Shown: positions 49,773 to 58,424, counted from the stretch's first letter. The stretch: 64,000 bases of DNA from Rathayibacter sp. VKM Ac-2804 (GCF_009866655.1 NZ_CP047420.1:1984001-2048000), one strand, 5' to 3'. Numbers and translations: made by a program. Notes: generated from the letters alone by a model not told the origin.

Positions 49773-49855
49773 CGGTGCAGCAGCCCCGTCGCGAGGAAGA
49801 AGACGAGACCGGCGCCGAGGAGGGTCAGGCAGCCGAGGAAGACCCCGCGCATCAT
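49769..49855 (-). CDS. 28-aa single-TM peptide
   Basis: MMRGVFLGCLTLLGAGLVFF and eight more residues (LATGLLHR) form one hydrophobic helix. The start overlaps the stop of the upstream lipoprotein gene and its stop overlaps the DUF6766 start (ATGA), so translational coupling on both sides supports a real gene. No function is known. Confidence 0.6.
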   Translation of the reverse strand: MMRGVFLGCLTLLGAGLVFFLATGLLHR

Positions 49856-50287
49856 GAGCCGTCGATCGCGCAGTCGAAGGGGCGGTCCTCGCCGGTCGCC
49901 GTGCATCCCGCGGCGCGCACGCGCCAGCCGTCGCCGCTCGCCGCGAGGAAGACGGTGTCGCCGCCCAGCTCGACCACGGCGGCCTGGCCGAAGGCCTCGG
50001 CGCGGGGGGAGCCCGCGGCGGCCGGGTCGAGGTCGAGCGCGAGGATCGCGTCGGGGCACGCCGCCGAGGCCGCATCGGCCTCGACGACCGCCTCGGCCGC
50101 CCGCGGGGTCAGCACCGCGCATGCGGCGGAGCCGTCGCCCGCCGCCAGCGCCTCCTCGAACGCCGCCGCGGTGGCACCGGCCGCCGCCGTGTCCGGGTGC
50201 GAGGCCGGCGCATCCGGCCAAGGGCAGGACGAGCGCACCGACGAGTGCGCGGGTGCGTCTGCTCGACGCGGCGGGGGAGCGGGACAT
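49852..50287 (-). pseudogene. Lipoprotein split by a frameshift
   Basis: An ATG at 50287, eight bases after AGGAGG, encodes a lipoprotein signal (MSRSPAASSRRTRALVGALV, then LPLAGC at about residues 21-26), but this frame then continues as a low-complexity Gly/Arg antisense-like sequence. The adjacent frame, ending at 49852, carries the expected mature domain (AFEEALAAGDGSAACAVLTP, DTVFLAASGDGWRVRAAGCT, RPFDCAIDGS), which resembles a known family of small actinobacterial lipoproteins. The switch lies between about 50185 and 50225. Either a genuine frameshift mutation or a sequencing error. It is first in the operon with the 28-aa peptide and DUF6766. Confidence 0.6.
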
Positions 50288-50385
50288 CGGACGACCTCCT
50301 CGACTGGCACGAGTCCGGCGTCGACGACGCTAGTCCGACGGAGCGGCCGCGATCGAGGATCTTGACAGCGGCGCTGCGCGCGCCC

Positions 50386-50577
50386 TCAGGGGCGGTAGAG
50401 CGCCCACTCGTCCCGGGGCAGCTCGCGCAGCTCGTCGACGACCCGCAGTCGCCAGGTCGCCGGAGTGTGCCCCTCCAGGCGCCCGTGCACGGTCTCGCTG
50501 GTCCAGCCGTCGCGGGTGCGGGTGTAGCGGATGAATCGGACGTGCCGGCCCTCGAGGGGTGCTCCGCTGGTCGCCAT
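50386..50577 (-). CDS. Small conserved protein, 63 aa
   Basis: From the ATG at 50577 the product begins MATSGAPLEGRHVRFIRYTR and ends ELPRDEWALYRP. It is basic, beta-rich and without membrane segments. The ribosome-binding site (GAGGA) directly adjoins the start. No family recognised. Confidence 0.5.
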   Translation of the reverse strand: MATSGAPLEGRHVRFIRYTRTRDGWTSETVHGRLEGHTPATWRLRVVDELRELPRDEWALYRP

Positions 50578-50623
50578 TCCTCGATCGTCCCCGATCGAGG
50601 CGGCGGTTATCCGATCTTGACAA

Positions 50624-51457
50624 TCAGGCGGGGCGCCGGATCCCACGGCGGACCGCCCCGGCGTCGTCGCGCGCGAGGCGCCGACCCGCCGCCCGGTACC
50701 ACTGCGCGCAGAAGACGACGACGACCACCGCCTCCAGCCAGCCGCCCGCTGTGGACATCAGCTCCGCGCCCGCCCGCACGTCGGCGGCGTCGAGGAACGC
50801 GGGCGGCCGGGCCCAGAGCTGCTTGGCGAGGATCGCGTGCGAGGCCGTCGCGAGGACGACCGCGACCACCTGCGTCGCGCGAGCGGGCGGATGGGGGCGG
50901 GGGTCGACGCCGATGATCGCGGCGGTGAAGAGGCAGCCGGCGAGGAGGAGGTGCGCGTGCACGAGGACGTGCAGCAGCGGCGCCGCGTGCATCGTCTCGA
51001 GGAGCGGAGTGCGGTACAGCAGCTGGAGCCCGCCCGCGCTGAGGAGGGTCGCGGTGATCGGGTGGGCGAGGACGCGGGCGGGCGCGCTGCGCAGCAGCCG
51101 GGTCAGGCGCCGGGCGGGGGTCGTGCTCAGCGTCCGCAGGGCCAGGGTGACGGGGGCGGCGAGGACGAGCAGCACCGGCGCGAGCATGCCGGCGAGCAGG
51201 TGGGCGGCCATGTGCGCGGTGAAGCTCGACTGCGCAGCGACGGCGAGAGGTCCGACGACGGCCGCGGCGGCGCAGGCGATCCCCGCCGTCCACAGCACGA
51301 CGCGGTACACCGGCCAGGGTCGGCCCCGGCGGCGGGACACCGCGGCGGCGCCGGCGTAGGCGAGCACGCCCGAGACCGCGAGCAGGAGCAGGACCGGCTC
51401 GAGGGGGACGGCGTGGCCGTGGGCGTGGCCCGGTCCGTCGAGCGCGGACGGGATCAC
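50624..51457 (-). CDS. CtaG-type cytochrome c oxidase assembly protein
   Basis: The 277-residue protein has about seven TM helices and the caa3-CtaG pattern: SSFTAHMAAHLLAGMLAPVL (about residues 77-96), LLAAPVTLALRT, MHAAPLLHVLVHAHLLLAG (about residues 153-171) and HAILAKQLW. The His-rich membrane motifs are typical of this family, which supports copper delivery to cytochrome oxidase in Bacillus and is also linked to copper handling. The GTG overlaps the upstream stop (GTGA), so it forms an operon with the DUF2243 gene. Confidence 0.82.
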   Translation of the reverse strand: MIPSALDGPGHAHGHAVPLEPVLLLLAVSGVLAYAGAAAVSRRRGRPWPVYRVVLWTAGIACAAAAVVGPLAVAAQSSFTAHMAAHLLAGMLAPVLLVLAAPVTLALRTLSTTPARRLTRLLRSAPARVLAHPITATLLSAGGLQLLYRTPLLETMHAAPLLHVLVHAHLLLAGCLFTAAIIGVDPRPHPPARATQVVAVVLATASHAILAKQLWARPPAFLDAADVRAGAELMSTAGGWLEAVVVVVFCAQWYRAAGRRLARDDAGAVRRGIRRPA

Positions 51458-51966
51458 GACGCCTCGCGCCTCCGCGCGGCGGCCGTCCTCGCCCGCACGA
51501 GCAGCACGACCCCCGCGAGGATCAGCACTGCGGCGACGGTGTTCCACACCAGGTCGTAGGGCAGCAGGTCGTCGACGTACCGGATCTGATGCAGACCGAG
51601 CAGCTTGTGCTGAACGGTGCCGTCGTAGAGCTGGAACGCACCGGCGCCGAGGAGCACCGCTCCACTCCAGCGCAGCGGCTCCAGCGCCCCGCGCCGCCGC
51701 AGATCCGCGAAGAGGAACAGACCTCCGATCGCCGCGAACCAGCCCACGGCGTGGAAGATCCCGTCCGAGACGAGCCCGAGCTCCGACGTGCCGAGGTCGA
51801 AGAAGTGGTGCCAGTGCAGCAGCTGGTGGAACACGGTCTCGTCGACGAACGCCGCGAGGCCGAGGCCGAAGAGCGCGCCGGACCACACGTTCCGGGACAC
51901 GCGCGATCCGTGGGCGCGCCCGGACCCGTCCGCCGTGCGGGAGGTGGGAGTGCTCGATGCCGTCAT
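51454..51966 (-). CDS. DUF2243 family membrane protein
   Basis: The 170-residue protein has four TM segments and the signature AAFVDETVFHQLLHWHHFFD (about residues 38-57) with several His residues, SDGIFHAVGWFAAIGGLFLF and LYDGTVQHKLLGLHQIRYV, which define DUF2243. The family is usually next to CtaG-like genes, as here, so a role in copper or oxidase biogenesis is a reasonable guess. Confidence 0.82.
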   Translation of the reverse strand: MTASSTPTSRTADGSGRAHGSRVSRNVWSGALFGLGLAAFVDETVFHQLLHWHHFFDLGTSELGLVSDGIFHAVGWFAAIGGLFLFADLRRRGALEPLRWSGAVLLGAGAFQLYDGTVQHKLLGLHQIRYVDDLLPYDLVWNTVAAVLILAGVVLLVRARTAAARRREAS

Positions 51967-52138
51967 GGCTCGACGATCTCCCGCGCTCGCGACCGCCGAC
52001 CAGGGGGTTGCCGGCGGCGGAGCGCGCCCGGAGCCGACCCACCGCCGTGTCCCCGTGCTCGCGCGCAATCCGCGACGATCGGATGTTGCACGATCGCCGC
52101 AGCCGGACATGTACCTGTGACTCCGCGAAAGGGGAACC

Positions 52139-52660
52139 ATGAGCATCCGCTCCCGCGACGACTTCTCCGAGCTGTACCGAGCCCAGTACGACGACGTCCT
52201 CCGCTTCGTCCGCCGCCGCGCACCCGCCGCGACCGTGGACGACATCGTGGGCGAGACGTTCCTCGCCGCCTGGCGCCGGCGGCAGGAGCTGCCCGAGGAC
52301 GCCCGCCCGTGGCTGTTCGGCACCGCCCGGAACGCGATCCTCAACGCGGCGCGCGGTGAGAACCGGCAGCAGGCGCTCGCCGTGCGGATCGGGACCCTCG
52401 CGCCCGAGGAGCGCGCCGATCCGTCGATCAACGACCGCCTCGACCTCGAGAGCGCCTGGAAGCGGCTGCCCCTCGGGGAGCAGGAGGCCCTCGCCCTGCA
52501 CGTCTGGGAGGACCTCCCGCAGACCGACGCCGCCCAGGTCCTCGGCTGCAGCCGCGCCGCCTACGCGATGCGGCTCACCCGCGCGAAGCGGCGCCTGGCG
52601 GCGCTGCTCGCCGCCACCGAACCCTCCCTCCTCTCCGGCACGGCAGAACGGACCCTCTGA
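52139..52660 (+). CDS. ECF-type RNA polymerase sigma factor
   Basis: The 173-residue protein has sigma region 2 (FSELYRAQYDDVLRFVRRRA, then DIVGETFLAAWRR, about residues 10-48) and region 4 (AWKRLPLGEQEALALHVWED, DAAQVLGCSRAAYAMRLTRA, about residues 100-150). Region 3 is absent, as expected of group 4 sigma factors. Its stop overlaps the next start (TGATG), and the product of that next gene may be its membrane regulator. Confidence 0.9.
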   Translation: MSIRSRDDFSELYRAQYDDVLRFVRRRAPAATVDDIVGETFLAAWRRRQELPEDARPWLFGTARNAILNAARGENRQQALAVRIGTLAPEERADPSINDRLDLESAWKRLPLGEQEALALHVWEDLPQTDAAQVLGCSRAAYAMRLTRAKRRLAALLAATEPSLLSGTAERTL

Positions 52661-53457
52661 TGACCGACCAGCTCCCCGACCTGCTCCGCTCGGCCGACGC
52701 CGAGCCTCGCACCGCCCTCAGCACCGCCGAGGTCTCCCGCCGGGAGGCCCTCCTCGCCGAGATCCTCGCCGACGAGGAGGCGCCCGCCCAGTCCTTCCGC
52801 CGGAAGGACTGGGCGGTCGCGGGCGCGGCGACCCTGCTCCTCGCTGCGGCCGCTGCCGCCGCCGTCATCGTCGTGGCCCCCGGGCTGATCCCGGGTGCGG
52901 GCTCCACCGGTCTGAACGGCGGGGTGCTCGCCTCCTGGACCGGCGTCCCCGAGCGGATCCTCCCTGACTCGCCGCTCGGCAGCGGGGCGACCCGGTGGTG
53001 CGAGTCGAGTCTCGACGGGGTGAACGCCGAGGCCGGCCCGATCGCGCTCTCGCACCTCGATGCTCGCGGCGAGGCCGCCTCGATGCTCTTCCGGCAGGGC
53101 GAGTCCGTCTACTACTGCCTCAGCGCGGGCTCCGGCGGAGGGTTCTGGGAGATGGCCGAGGCGACTCCCGCGGAACCGCTGCCGGTGGACGCCGTCCAGG
53201 TCGCCGGCTCGGGCAGCCACGGCAGCGGCGACGCCGCGGTGGCCTACGCGTTCGGCTTCGCCGGGGCGGGCGTCGCGTCCGTCGTCCTGCACGAGGACGG
53301 GGTCGCTCCGATCGTCGCCACCCTCGAGGACGGCTTCTGGACGGCCTGGTGGCCCGTCGCGGACGACCTGGGAGCCGGTCCGTCCGGAACCGTGACCGTG
53401 ACGACCGGCGACGGCGCGAGCCGCGAGGTCGCGATCGAGTCGCTCTACCGCCAGTGA
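52660..53457 (+). CDS. Membrane-anchored protein in operon with ECF sigma factor
   Basis: The 265-residue protein has a cytoplasmic N-terminal 45 residues (including EVSRREALLAEILADEEAPA), one TM (GAATLLLAAAAAAAVIVVAP, about residues 51-70) and an extracellular domain of about 190 residues. This is the layout of a transmembrane anti-sigma factor, but the H-x-x-x-C-x-x-C zinc motif of the common class is absent. The role as anti-sigma factor is an inference from gene order. Confidence 0.6.
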   Translation: MTDQLPDLLRSADAEPRTALSTAEVSRREALLAEILADEEAPAQSFRRKDWAVAGAATLLLAAAAAAAVIVVAPGLIPGAGSTGLNGGVLASWTGVPERILPDSPLGSGATRWCESSLDGVNAEAGPIALSHLDARGEAASMLFRQGESVYYCLSAGSGGGFWEMAEATPAEPLPVDAVQVAGSGSHGSGDAAVAYAFGFAGAGVASVVLHEDGVAPIVATLEDGFWTAWWPVADDLGAGPSGTVTVTTGDGASREVAIESLYRQ

Positions 53458-53589
53458 GAGACCCCGTCGGCGGCCTCCGGGCCGTCGGCGCGGGTCGGAG
53501 CCCCGGCCACCTCTGAACCCTCCCACCGCACCGCCGCCGACGCGGCGGTCCTCAGCGCGTCCGGATCCTCCGATCCGGGCCACTCCGAC

Positions 53590-53615
53590 GCGCCCGCAGC
53601 TGCGGCAGCGGGCGC
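53590..53615. terminator. Hairpin after the sigma-factor operon
   Basis: GCGCCCGC (53590-53597) pairs with GCGGGCGC (53608-53615) over a ten-base loop. It lies 20-45 bases upstream of the next start and may be a terminator or a leader hairpin. Confidence 0.4.
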
Positions 53616-53637
53616 GCCCCGCACAGAAGGACACACC

Positions 53638-54129
53638 ATGGACACCGCACTCAGCACGCTCAGCGCACTCAGCACCCTCGCCTCGCTCGAGAAGCTGCCC
53701 CTCGCCTGGGGCCGAGCACTGGACCGAGCGGACAGGAGCATCCTCGACGCGATCCTCGGCGACGACGTCGTCGTGGACATGACCCGGGCCACCGAGAGGA
53801 TCGGCCTCGAGTTCCCCGTCCTGTCGGGGAAGCCGACGGTCCTGGACACGATGATCGCCGCGGTCGGGCCGCTCGACACGATGCACCTCGTCGGCAACGT
53901 GCTCGTCGAGGAGACGCGGAGTGGTGCGACGGTCGAGGCGTACGCGCTCGCGCAGCACTTCGCTCCCGGCGAGGGCGCCGATCCGGCGGCGACCCGACAC
54001 GCCCTGATGGGCAACACCTGGAACTTCGAGCTGCGCTGGACGGGGGAGCGGTACTCGGTGGTCCGCTTCGAGATGGACTGCCTCTGGATGGAGGGCGATC
54101 CGCTGGTGCTGCTCGCCGCGATCTCGTGA
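53638..54129 (+). CDS. SnoaL-like (NTF2-fold) protein
   Basis: The 163-residue protein fits the SnoaL/NTF2-like pattern: an N-terminal helix (LPLAWGRALDRADRSILDAI), LGDDVVVDM, HLVGNVLVEETRSGATVEAY and LRWTGERYSVVRFEMDCLWM strands. Such proteins are isomerases, polyketide cyclases or uncharacterised. GGACACACC precedes the ATG. Its end overlaps the next gene by four bases (GTGA). Confidence 0.65.
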   Translation: MDTALSTLSALSTLASLEKLPLAWGRALDRADRSILDAILGDDVVVDMTRATERIGLEFPVLSGKPTVLDTMIAAVGPLDTMHLVGNVLVEETRSGATVEAYALAQHFAPGEGADPAATRHALMGNTWNFELRWTGERYSVVRFEMDCLWMEGDPLVLLAAIS

Positions 54130-54473
54130 CGCCTCGCCGCGATCCCGGGCGGGGAGTCCCGGCGCCCGTCCGCCCCGGCGACCGCCTCCTCGTCGACACG
54201 CCGGTCACCGCGGTCCCCGGGCTCACCTGGACGATCGTGGAGATGGTCGAGCACCATCGCGATCCGGGGGACCTGCCGTGGAACCGCGGTCCGGGCTTCC
54301 CGTTCCGGGTCGGCTACCGGATCGGCGATCCAGTGCCCGGCGTCGGCGTCTCGCGCGGCGTGCTCTGGCTCGCCGCCGACGGCGCGGACCCGTCGGGTGC
54401 GGTCCGCGCCGTCGATCGGCCGGGCGGCGCGGCGGGGAGCGAGCGGCACGGCGCCCGCCGACCCCTAGGGTGA
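54126..54473 (+). CDS. Hypothetical protein coupled to the SnoaL-like gene
   Basis: The 115-residue product (LLVDTPVTAVPGLTWTIVEM, then FRVGYRIGDPVPGVGVSRGV) has a plausible beta-rich composition but a Pro/Arg/Gly-rich start and end. The only positive evidence is the four-base overlap with the gene upstream and the lack of space for another gene. Confidence 0.45.
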   Translation: MTPRRDPGRGVPAPVRPGDRLLVDTPVTAVPGLTWTIVEMVEHHRDPGDLPWNRGPGFPFRVGYRIGDPVPGVGVSRGVLWLAADGADPSGAVRAVDRPGGAAGSERHGARRPLG

Positions 54474-54477
54474 GCGG

Positions 54478-55212
54478 ATGAGCACCGTCGCCCTGTCTCC
54501 GCGCGCCCGATTCCACCAGCGCTTCCTCGTCGAGCAGCGGGAGATGACGGAGCCCGCCCGGCGCCGCCTGATGCGCGCGGGAGGCGGGTCGGTCGCCGTC
54601 GGACTCGTGCTCTTCGCCGCGCTGATCGTGCAGGTGGCGACGGGCACGGGACTGGCCGCGCTCGACCCCGCGGTCTCGGAGTGGTTCCGGGCGAAGCGCT
54701 TCGCCGAGGGGACCGTCGTGATGGACACGCTGGCCACGGTCTTCGGCCCGGTCTTCCTGCCGATCATCATCCTCGGCGTGCTCGTGCTGTGGATCGCGCT
54801 CGCCCGGCACCTCTGGCGGCCGCTCCTGCTCGCCGGCGGGATGATCACGGGGATGCTCAGCGTCCAGCTCGCCGCGCACCTGGTGCAGCGGATGCGGCCG
54901 CCCGTCGAGTACATGCTCCTCGGGGCGGACGGCACCTTCTCCTTCCCGTCCGGGCACGTCACCGGCGTCTGCGACTTCTTCCTGATCACGACGTTCCTGC
55001 TGGCGTCGCGCCGCTCCTCGCCGGTCTGGGCGATCGGCGGCTTCGCGCTCTCGCTCGGGATGATCGCCGGCCAGGTCGTCGCCCGCCTCTACCTCGGCTA
55101 CCACTGGCTCACCGACACCCTCGCCTCGGTGGCGCTCGCCCTGGTGATGCTCGGCTCGGTCGTGCTGATCGACACCTGGCGCACCGCGGTCGTGCGCCGG
55201 GACGAGGCCTGA
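54478..55212 (+). CDS. PAP2-family phosphatase
   Basis: The 244-residue membrane protein has the three phosphatase motifs of the PAP2 superfamily: LVQRMRPPVEYM with the Arg-Pro (about residue 140), FPSGHVTG with the catalytic His (about residues 158-165) and RLYLGYHWLTD with the second His (about residues 203-213). It should dephosphorylate a lipid such as undecaprenyl pyrophosphate or phosphatidate at the outer face. About six TM helices are predicted. A bidirectional terminator follows. Confidence 0.85.
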   Translation: MSTVALSPRARFHQRFLVEQREMTEPARRRLMRAGGGSVAVGLVLFAALIVQVATGTGLAALDPAVSEWFRAKRFAEGTVVMDTLATVFGPVFLPIIILGVLVLWIALARHLWRPLLLAGGMITGMLSVQLAAHLVQRMRPPVEYMLLGADGTFSFPSGHVTGVCDFFLITTFLLASRRSSPVWAIGGFALSLGMIAGQVVARLYLGYHWLTDTLASVALALVMLGSVVLIDTWRTAVVRRDEA

Positions 55213-55238
55213 GCGGCGTCCGCCGCCCGAGCCCGCCG

Positions 55239-55281
55239 ACGACGACGCCCCCGGGCCGCGAGGGCTCGGGGGCGTCGTCGT
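55239..55281. terminator. Bidirectional terminator
   Basis: ACGACGACGCCCCCG (55239-55253) pairs perfectly with CGGGGGCGTCGTCGT (55267-55281). It lies between the PAP2 gene and the convergent sugar-binding protein gene. Confidence 0.8.
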
Positions 55282-55294
55282 TCGCAGCGGAGCG

Positions 55295-56569
55295 TCAACC
55301 GCCGACGGCCTGGCGTGCGCTGTCGAGTCCGGAGGAGAAGGCGTCCTCGGAGGTCACGTTCCCGGACTCCAGCTCGACCAGCGCGCCGGAGAGCGCCGCG
55401 CCGATCACGCCGGTGTCGGGTCCGTTGACGAAGGACGGGAACTGCTCGACGGACGTGGCGATGACGTCGCCGATCTTCGAGTCGCCGAAGAACGGGTCCG
55501 TGTAGGCACGGACGCTCTCGCTCTCGAGGGCCTCCGTCGCCGCCGGGAAGGTGCCCGACGTGGCGAAGTGGTCCTCCTGGCCCTCGGCCGACATCATCGT
55601 CTCGATGTACTGCCAGGCCGCCTCGGGGTGCTCGGCGCGAGCGGGGATCGCGATGACGCTGCCGCCCCAGTTGCCGCCGACACCGGGGACGGTGGTGACC
55701 CGCCAGTTCCCGGCGGTGTCGGGGGCGTCTGTCTTGATGCCCTGCAGGATCCACGAGGGAGCGACGGTCACCGCGAAGGCGCCGTTCGCGCGCCCGGGGC
55801 CCCAGCCCGACGAGAACGCGGCGATGCCGGCGCTGATGCCGGCGTCGTGCGCCTGCACGGCGGTGTCGAAGGCGTCCTCGACCTGCGGGTTGGTGTCGTA
55901 GACGAGCTCGCCGTCGGAGGAGTAGTACTTCTCGGTCACCTGGTTGATGGTGGAGTAGAAGACGCTGGTCTCCACGTTGTCGACGAAGGGCTTGCCGGTC
56001 GCGGCGGTGTACTTCTCGCCGGTCGCGAGGAAGCCGTCCCAGTCGCTCCAGAGCGCGGCGACCTCGGCGGGATCGGTCGGCAGCCCGGCCTGCTCGAACA
56101 GATCGGCGCGGTAGGCGAAGCTCAGGCCGCCGACGTCGGTCGGGATGCCGACGACCGAGCCGTCCTGGGCGGTGCCCGCGTCGGCGGCCCAGCCCAGGTA
56201 GGAGGCGTCGAGGTCGTCGCCGCCGAGGGTGCGCAGGTCGAGGAAGTTGGCGCTGTTCTCGACGAAGCGCGGCAGGTCGTCGCCCTGGATCATGACGAGG
56301 TCGGGCACCTTGCCGCCCGCGAGCGCGGCGGTCAGGGCGGTGGCGGTCTCCTGCGAGGAGCCGACCTCGGTCAGCTTGACCTTCGCGTCGGGCTTCTTGG
56401 CCAGGTACTCGCTGACGTTGTCCTTCGCCTGGATGCCGGTGAAGGACCAGAACTGGACCTCGGCGTTCGGATCGTCGGACGCGCCGCCGCCGCCGCTCGA
56501 GGAGCAGCCGGTCAGGGCGAGGGCGACGGTGGCGACCGCGGCGGCCGCGGTCAGGATTCTTCTTCTCAC
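55295..56569 (-). CDS. ABC transporter sugar-binding lipoprotein
   Basis: The 424-residue protein has a lipoprotein signal (MRRRILTAAAAVATVALALT then GC, lipobox ALTGC at about residues 18-22) and the cluster-B / sugar-binding (SBP type 1) fold: VQFWSFTGIQAKDNV, VPDLVMIQGDDLPRFVENSA, GIPTDVGGLSFAYRADLFEQ, WQYIETMMSAEGQEDHFATS. It should bind an oligosaccharide outside the membrane and deliver it to an ABC permease. No permease or ATPase gene is adjacent; the neighbours are an unrelated phosphatase and protease. A candidate LacI-type operator and a promoter lie upstream. Confidence 0.85.
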   Translation of the reverse strand: MRRRILTAAAAVATVALALTGCSSSGGGGASDDPNAEVQFWSFTGIQAKDNVSEYLAKKPDAKVKLTEVGSSQETATALTAALAGGKVPDLVMIQGDDLPRFVENSANFLDLRTLGGDDLDASYLGWAADAGTAQDGSVVGIPTDVGGLSFAYRADLFEQAGLPTDPAEVAALWSDWDGFLATGEKYTAATGKPFVDNVETSVFYSTINQVTEKYYSSDGELVYDTNPQVEDAFDTAVQAHDAGISAGIAAFSSGWGPGRANGAFAVTVAPSWILQGIKTDAPDTAGNWRVTTVPGVGGNWGGSVIAIPARAEHPEAAWQYIETMMSAEGQEDHFATSGTFPAATEALESESVRAYTDPFFGDSKIGDVIATSVEQFPSFVNGPDTGVIGAALSGALVELESGNVTSEDAFSSGLDSARQAVGG

Positions 56570-56619
56570 GGGGGAGTCCTCTTCATCGGGGAGTCGCGTG
56601 GTGCCCCGCGGGCGAGCGG

Positions 56620-56631
56620 GAGAACGATCTC
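56620..56631 (-). promoter_or_regulatory. Candidate LacI-family operator of the sugar-binding protein gene
   Basis: GAGAACGATCTC is close to the palindrome GAGAACGTTCTC typical of actinobacterial LacI-type repressors. It lies about 50 bases upstream of the GTG start, between the promoter and the gene, where a repressor would block transcription. Confidence 0.45.
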
Positions 56632-56638
56632 TAGTTCG

Positions 56639-56668
56639 ACGCTAGCCCGTGCTCTCCGTCCTGTGCAA
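56639..56668 (-). promoter_or_regulatory. Promoter of the sugar-binding protein gene
   Basis: On the minus strand TTGCAC (plus 56663-56668) and TAGCGT (plus 56639-56644) are separated by 18 bases. Confidence 0.5.
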
Positions 56669-56834
56669 CACTTGTCGGCCTCGCGAGAGTTCGATCTCCC
56701 GCTGGGGACCCCCGAGCCGCCGTGGATCTCGGCGTCGGTGTCGAGCAGCTCCTCCTGACGGGCGGCTGCCGGGCCGGGCGTCGATTCCGCGCCACGCCCG
56801 TGAGCGCCGATCCGGTGCTCAGTACTGTGCTGCC

Positions 56835-58424
56835 GTGCCTCTGCTCCCAGCCCTGATCCGACGCCGCCCCGAAGCGACCACCTACTCTCGATCCTCCGTC
56901 AGGAGCCGTGGCGCGATGCTCCTTCCGAGCGTCGTCGTCGCGGCGCTCGTCGGCTTCAGCGCGCTCTTCACCGCGAGCGGTGCTGCGGCGATGCCCGGCG
57001 GTGACCTGCTGCGGCCGTCCTCGTTCATGCTCGTGAAGGATCCGATCACCGGCTCCGTCTACGAGTCCTGGGAGGTGGCACCCGGAATCGCGGTCGCCGC
57101 CCGGCCTCCCGAGGGCGGACAGACGGAGTCGCCGCAGGCGGGACTGCGCACCTACTGGCTCGTGCGGTCGATGATCGACCAGCTGCGGTCGACGGAGCCC
57201 GCGAGGAGTCTCGTGGAGGCCGTCCCGGATCTGCTGGGGGCGAAGAAGGCGAACGGCAATCGGTTCCTGGACAGCGACGGCAACCTGTCCAGCGTGCGGG
57301 TCCTGATCGCGCCGGCCGCCCGGTGGGTATCGGTGGCGCTGAACAGGGACGAGGCCGTCGGCGGCGGGGGCTCCGACAGCGTCCTGCACTTCGACCCCGA
57401 CCGCGCCCTGTCCTACTTCGACTCCCAGACGGGCGAGATCCGCCTGTTCTCGCCGACGGTCGTCTTCGCCCACGAGCTCTACCACTCCGTGCAGTCCCTC
57501 GCCGGCGCGAACATCGACCGCAGCACCGAGGCGGTCGTCGCCACACCGCTGCGATCCGGAGACCTGCGCTCGCCGGGAACGACGGAAGCCGAGCGGGACC
57601 TCTCGATCAGGGTCTCGGAGCTGGTGACGACCGGTGGCGCTCGGGGCCTCGAGGCGGTGAAGCACGCCGGCCTCGCAGGCGGCGAGGGCAGCGACGGGGA
57701 GTTCGAGGCGTCGGACTTCGAGCGCGTGGCCAATCCCTACCTGGCGGGGGCACTCGACCGTGCAGAGTTCGATGAGTGGACTGCGAAGGACGCTCCGCCT
57801 CACGAGCAGGAGGCTCTGGCTCGCCGCAAGCAGGCCATCGACCGGCTGGTGACGCAGCATCCCACCGAGGTCAGGGTGGCTGCGGCACTGAACCTCCCCA
57901 CACGCAGCGAGTACACCGCGATGAGGCGAGTGATCGGTACCGGCGCGGCGATCAGCTCGGTCGGAGTGTTCGAGGTGCGCGGGCCACTCGGGACGGAGGA
58001 TCTTCTCCATCCCCTCGAGTCGGCGAACCTCCGCCTCGAGCGGTCCCTCGAGGACGTCTGGGCGGGGAAGAGCATTCCCCTCGCGGGACCTCCCGCCGCG
58101 ACCTCCTCTGCCCAGGAGTGCGTCCTCTGCGAGGTGACCGCGAAGGAGGAGAACCGGAACACTGTTCCGGCCGCGGGCCGTGCAGAGGGCGAGAAGGCTC
58201 CGGTCGCCGTCGAGGGACCGAGCTCGAGCAGGGATCCGGCTGCAGGCGTCGCTCCGGAGGCCGAGAAGCCACCGGTCGTCGCTCCGGAGGCCGAGAAGCC
58301 ACCGGTCGCCGGTGAGGGGTCGAGCGCCGGGAAGGCTCATCCGGCGGCCCCCTCGCAGGAACGAGCGCCGATGCGACCTCAGCCCTCCCGACCGCACGCG
58401 CCGACGCACCACGGTCGCCACTGA
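56835..58424 (+). CDS. Secreted HELYH metalloprotease, M91/NleD-like
   Basis: The 529-residue protein has a TM/signal segment (MLLPSVVVAALVGFSALFTA, about residues 28-47, followed by SGAAA). The zinc motif VVFAHELYHSVQSL has HELYH at residues 213-217, and the region before it (SVLHFDPDRALSYFDSQTGE) resembles the M91 family, which includes the type III effector NleD and relatives in plant-associated bacteria. The C-terminal 130 residues are Pro/Glu/Ala-rich and disordered, with a perfect ten-residue duplication VAPEAEKPPV. TACTGT seven bases before the GTG suggests a leaderless mRNA. A surface- or secretion-exposed toxin- or effector-like role is inferred. Confidence 0.6.
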   Translation: MPLLPALIRRRPEATTYSRSSVRSRGAMLLPSVVVAALVGFSALFTASGAAAMPGGDLLRPSSFMLVKDPITGSVYESWEVAPGIAVAARPPEGGQTESPQAGLRTYWLVRSMIDQLRSTEPARSLVEAVPDLLGAKKANGNRFLDSDGNLSSVRVLIAPAARWVSVALNRDEAVGGGGSDSVLHFDPDRALSYFDSQTGEIRLFSPTVVFAHELYHSVQSLAGANIDRSTEAVVATPLRSGDLRSPGTTEAERDLSIRVSELVTTGGARGLEAVKHAGLAGGEGSDGEFEASDFERVANPYLAGALDRAEFDEWTAKDAPPHEQEALARRKQAIDRLVTQHPTEVRVAAALNLPTRSEYTAMRRVIGTGAAISSVGVFEVRGPLGTEDLLHPLESANLRLERSLEDVWAGKSIPLAGPPAATSSAQECVLCEVTAKEENRNTVPAAGRAEGEKAPVAVEGPSSSRDPAAGVAPEAEKPPVVAPEAEKPPVAGEGSSAGKAHPAAPSQERAPMRPQPSRPHAPTHHGRH

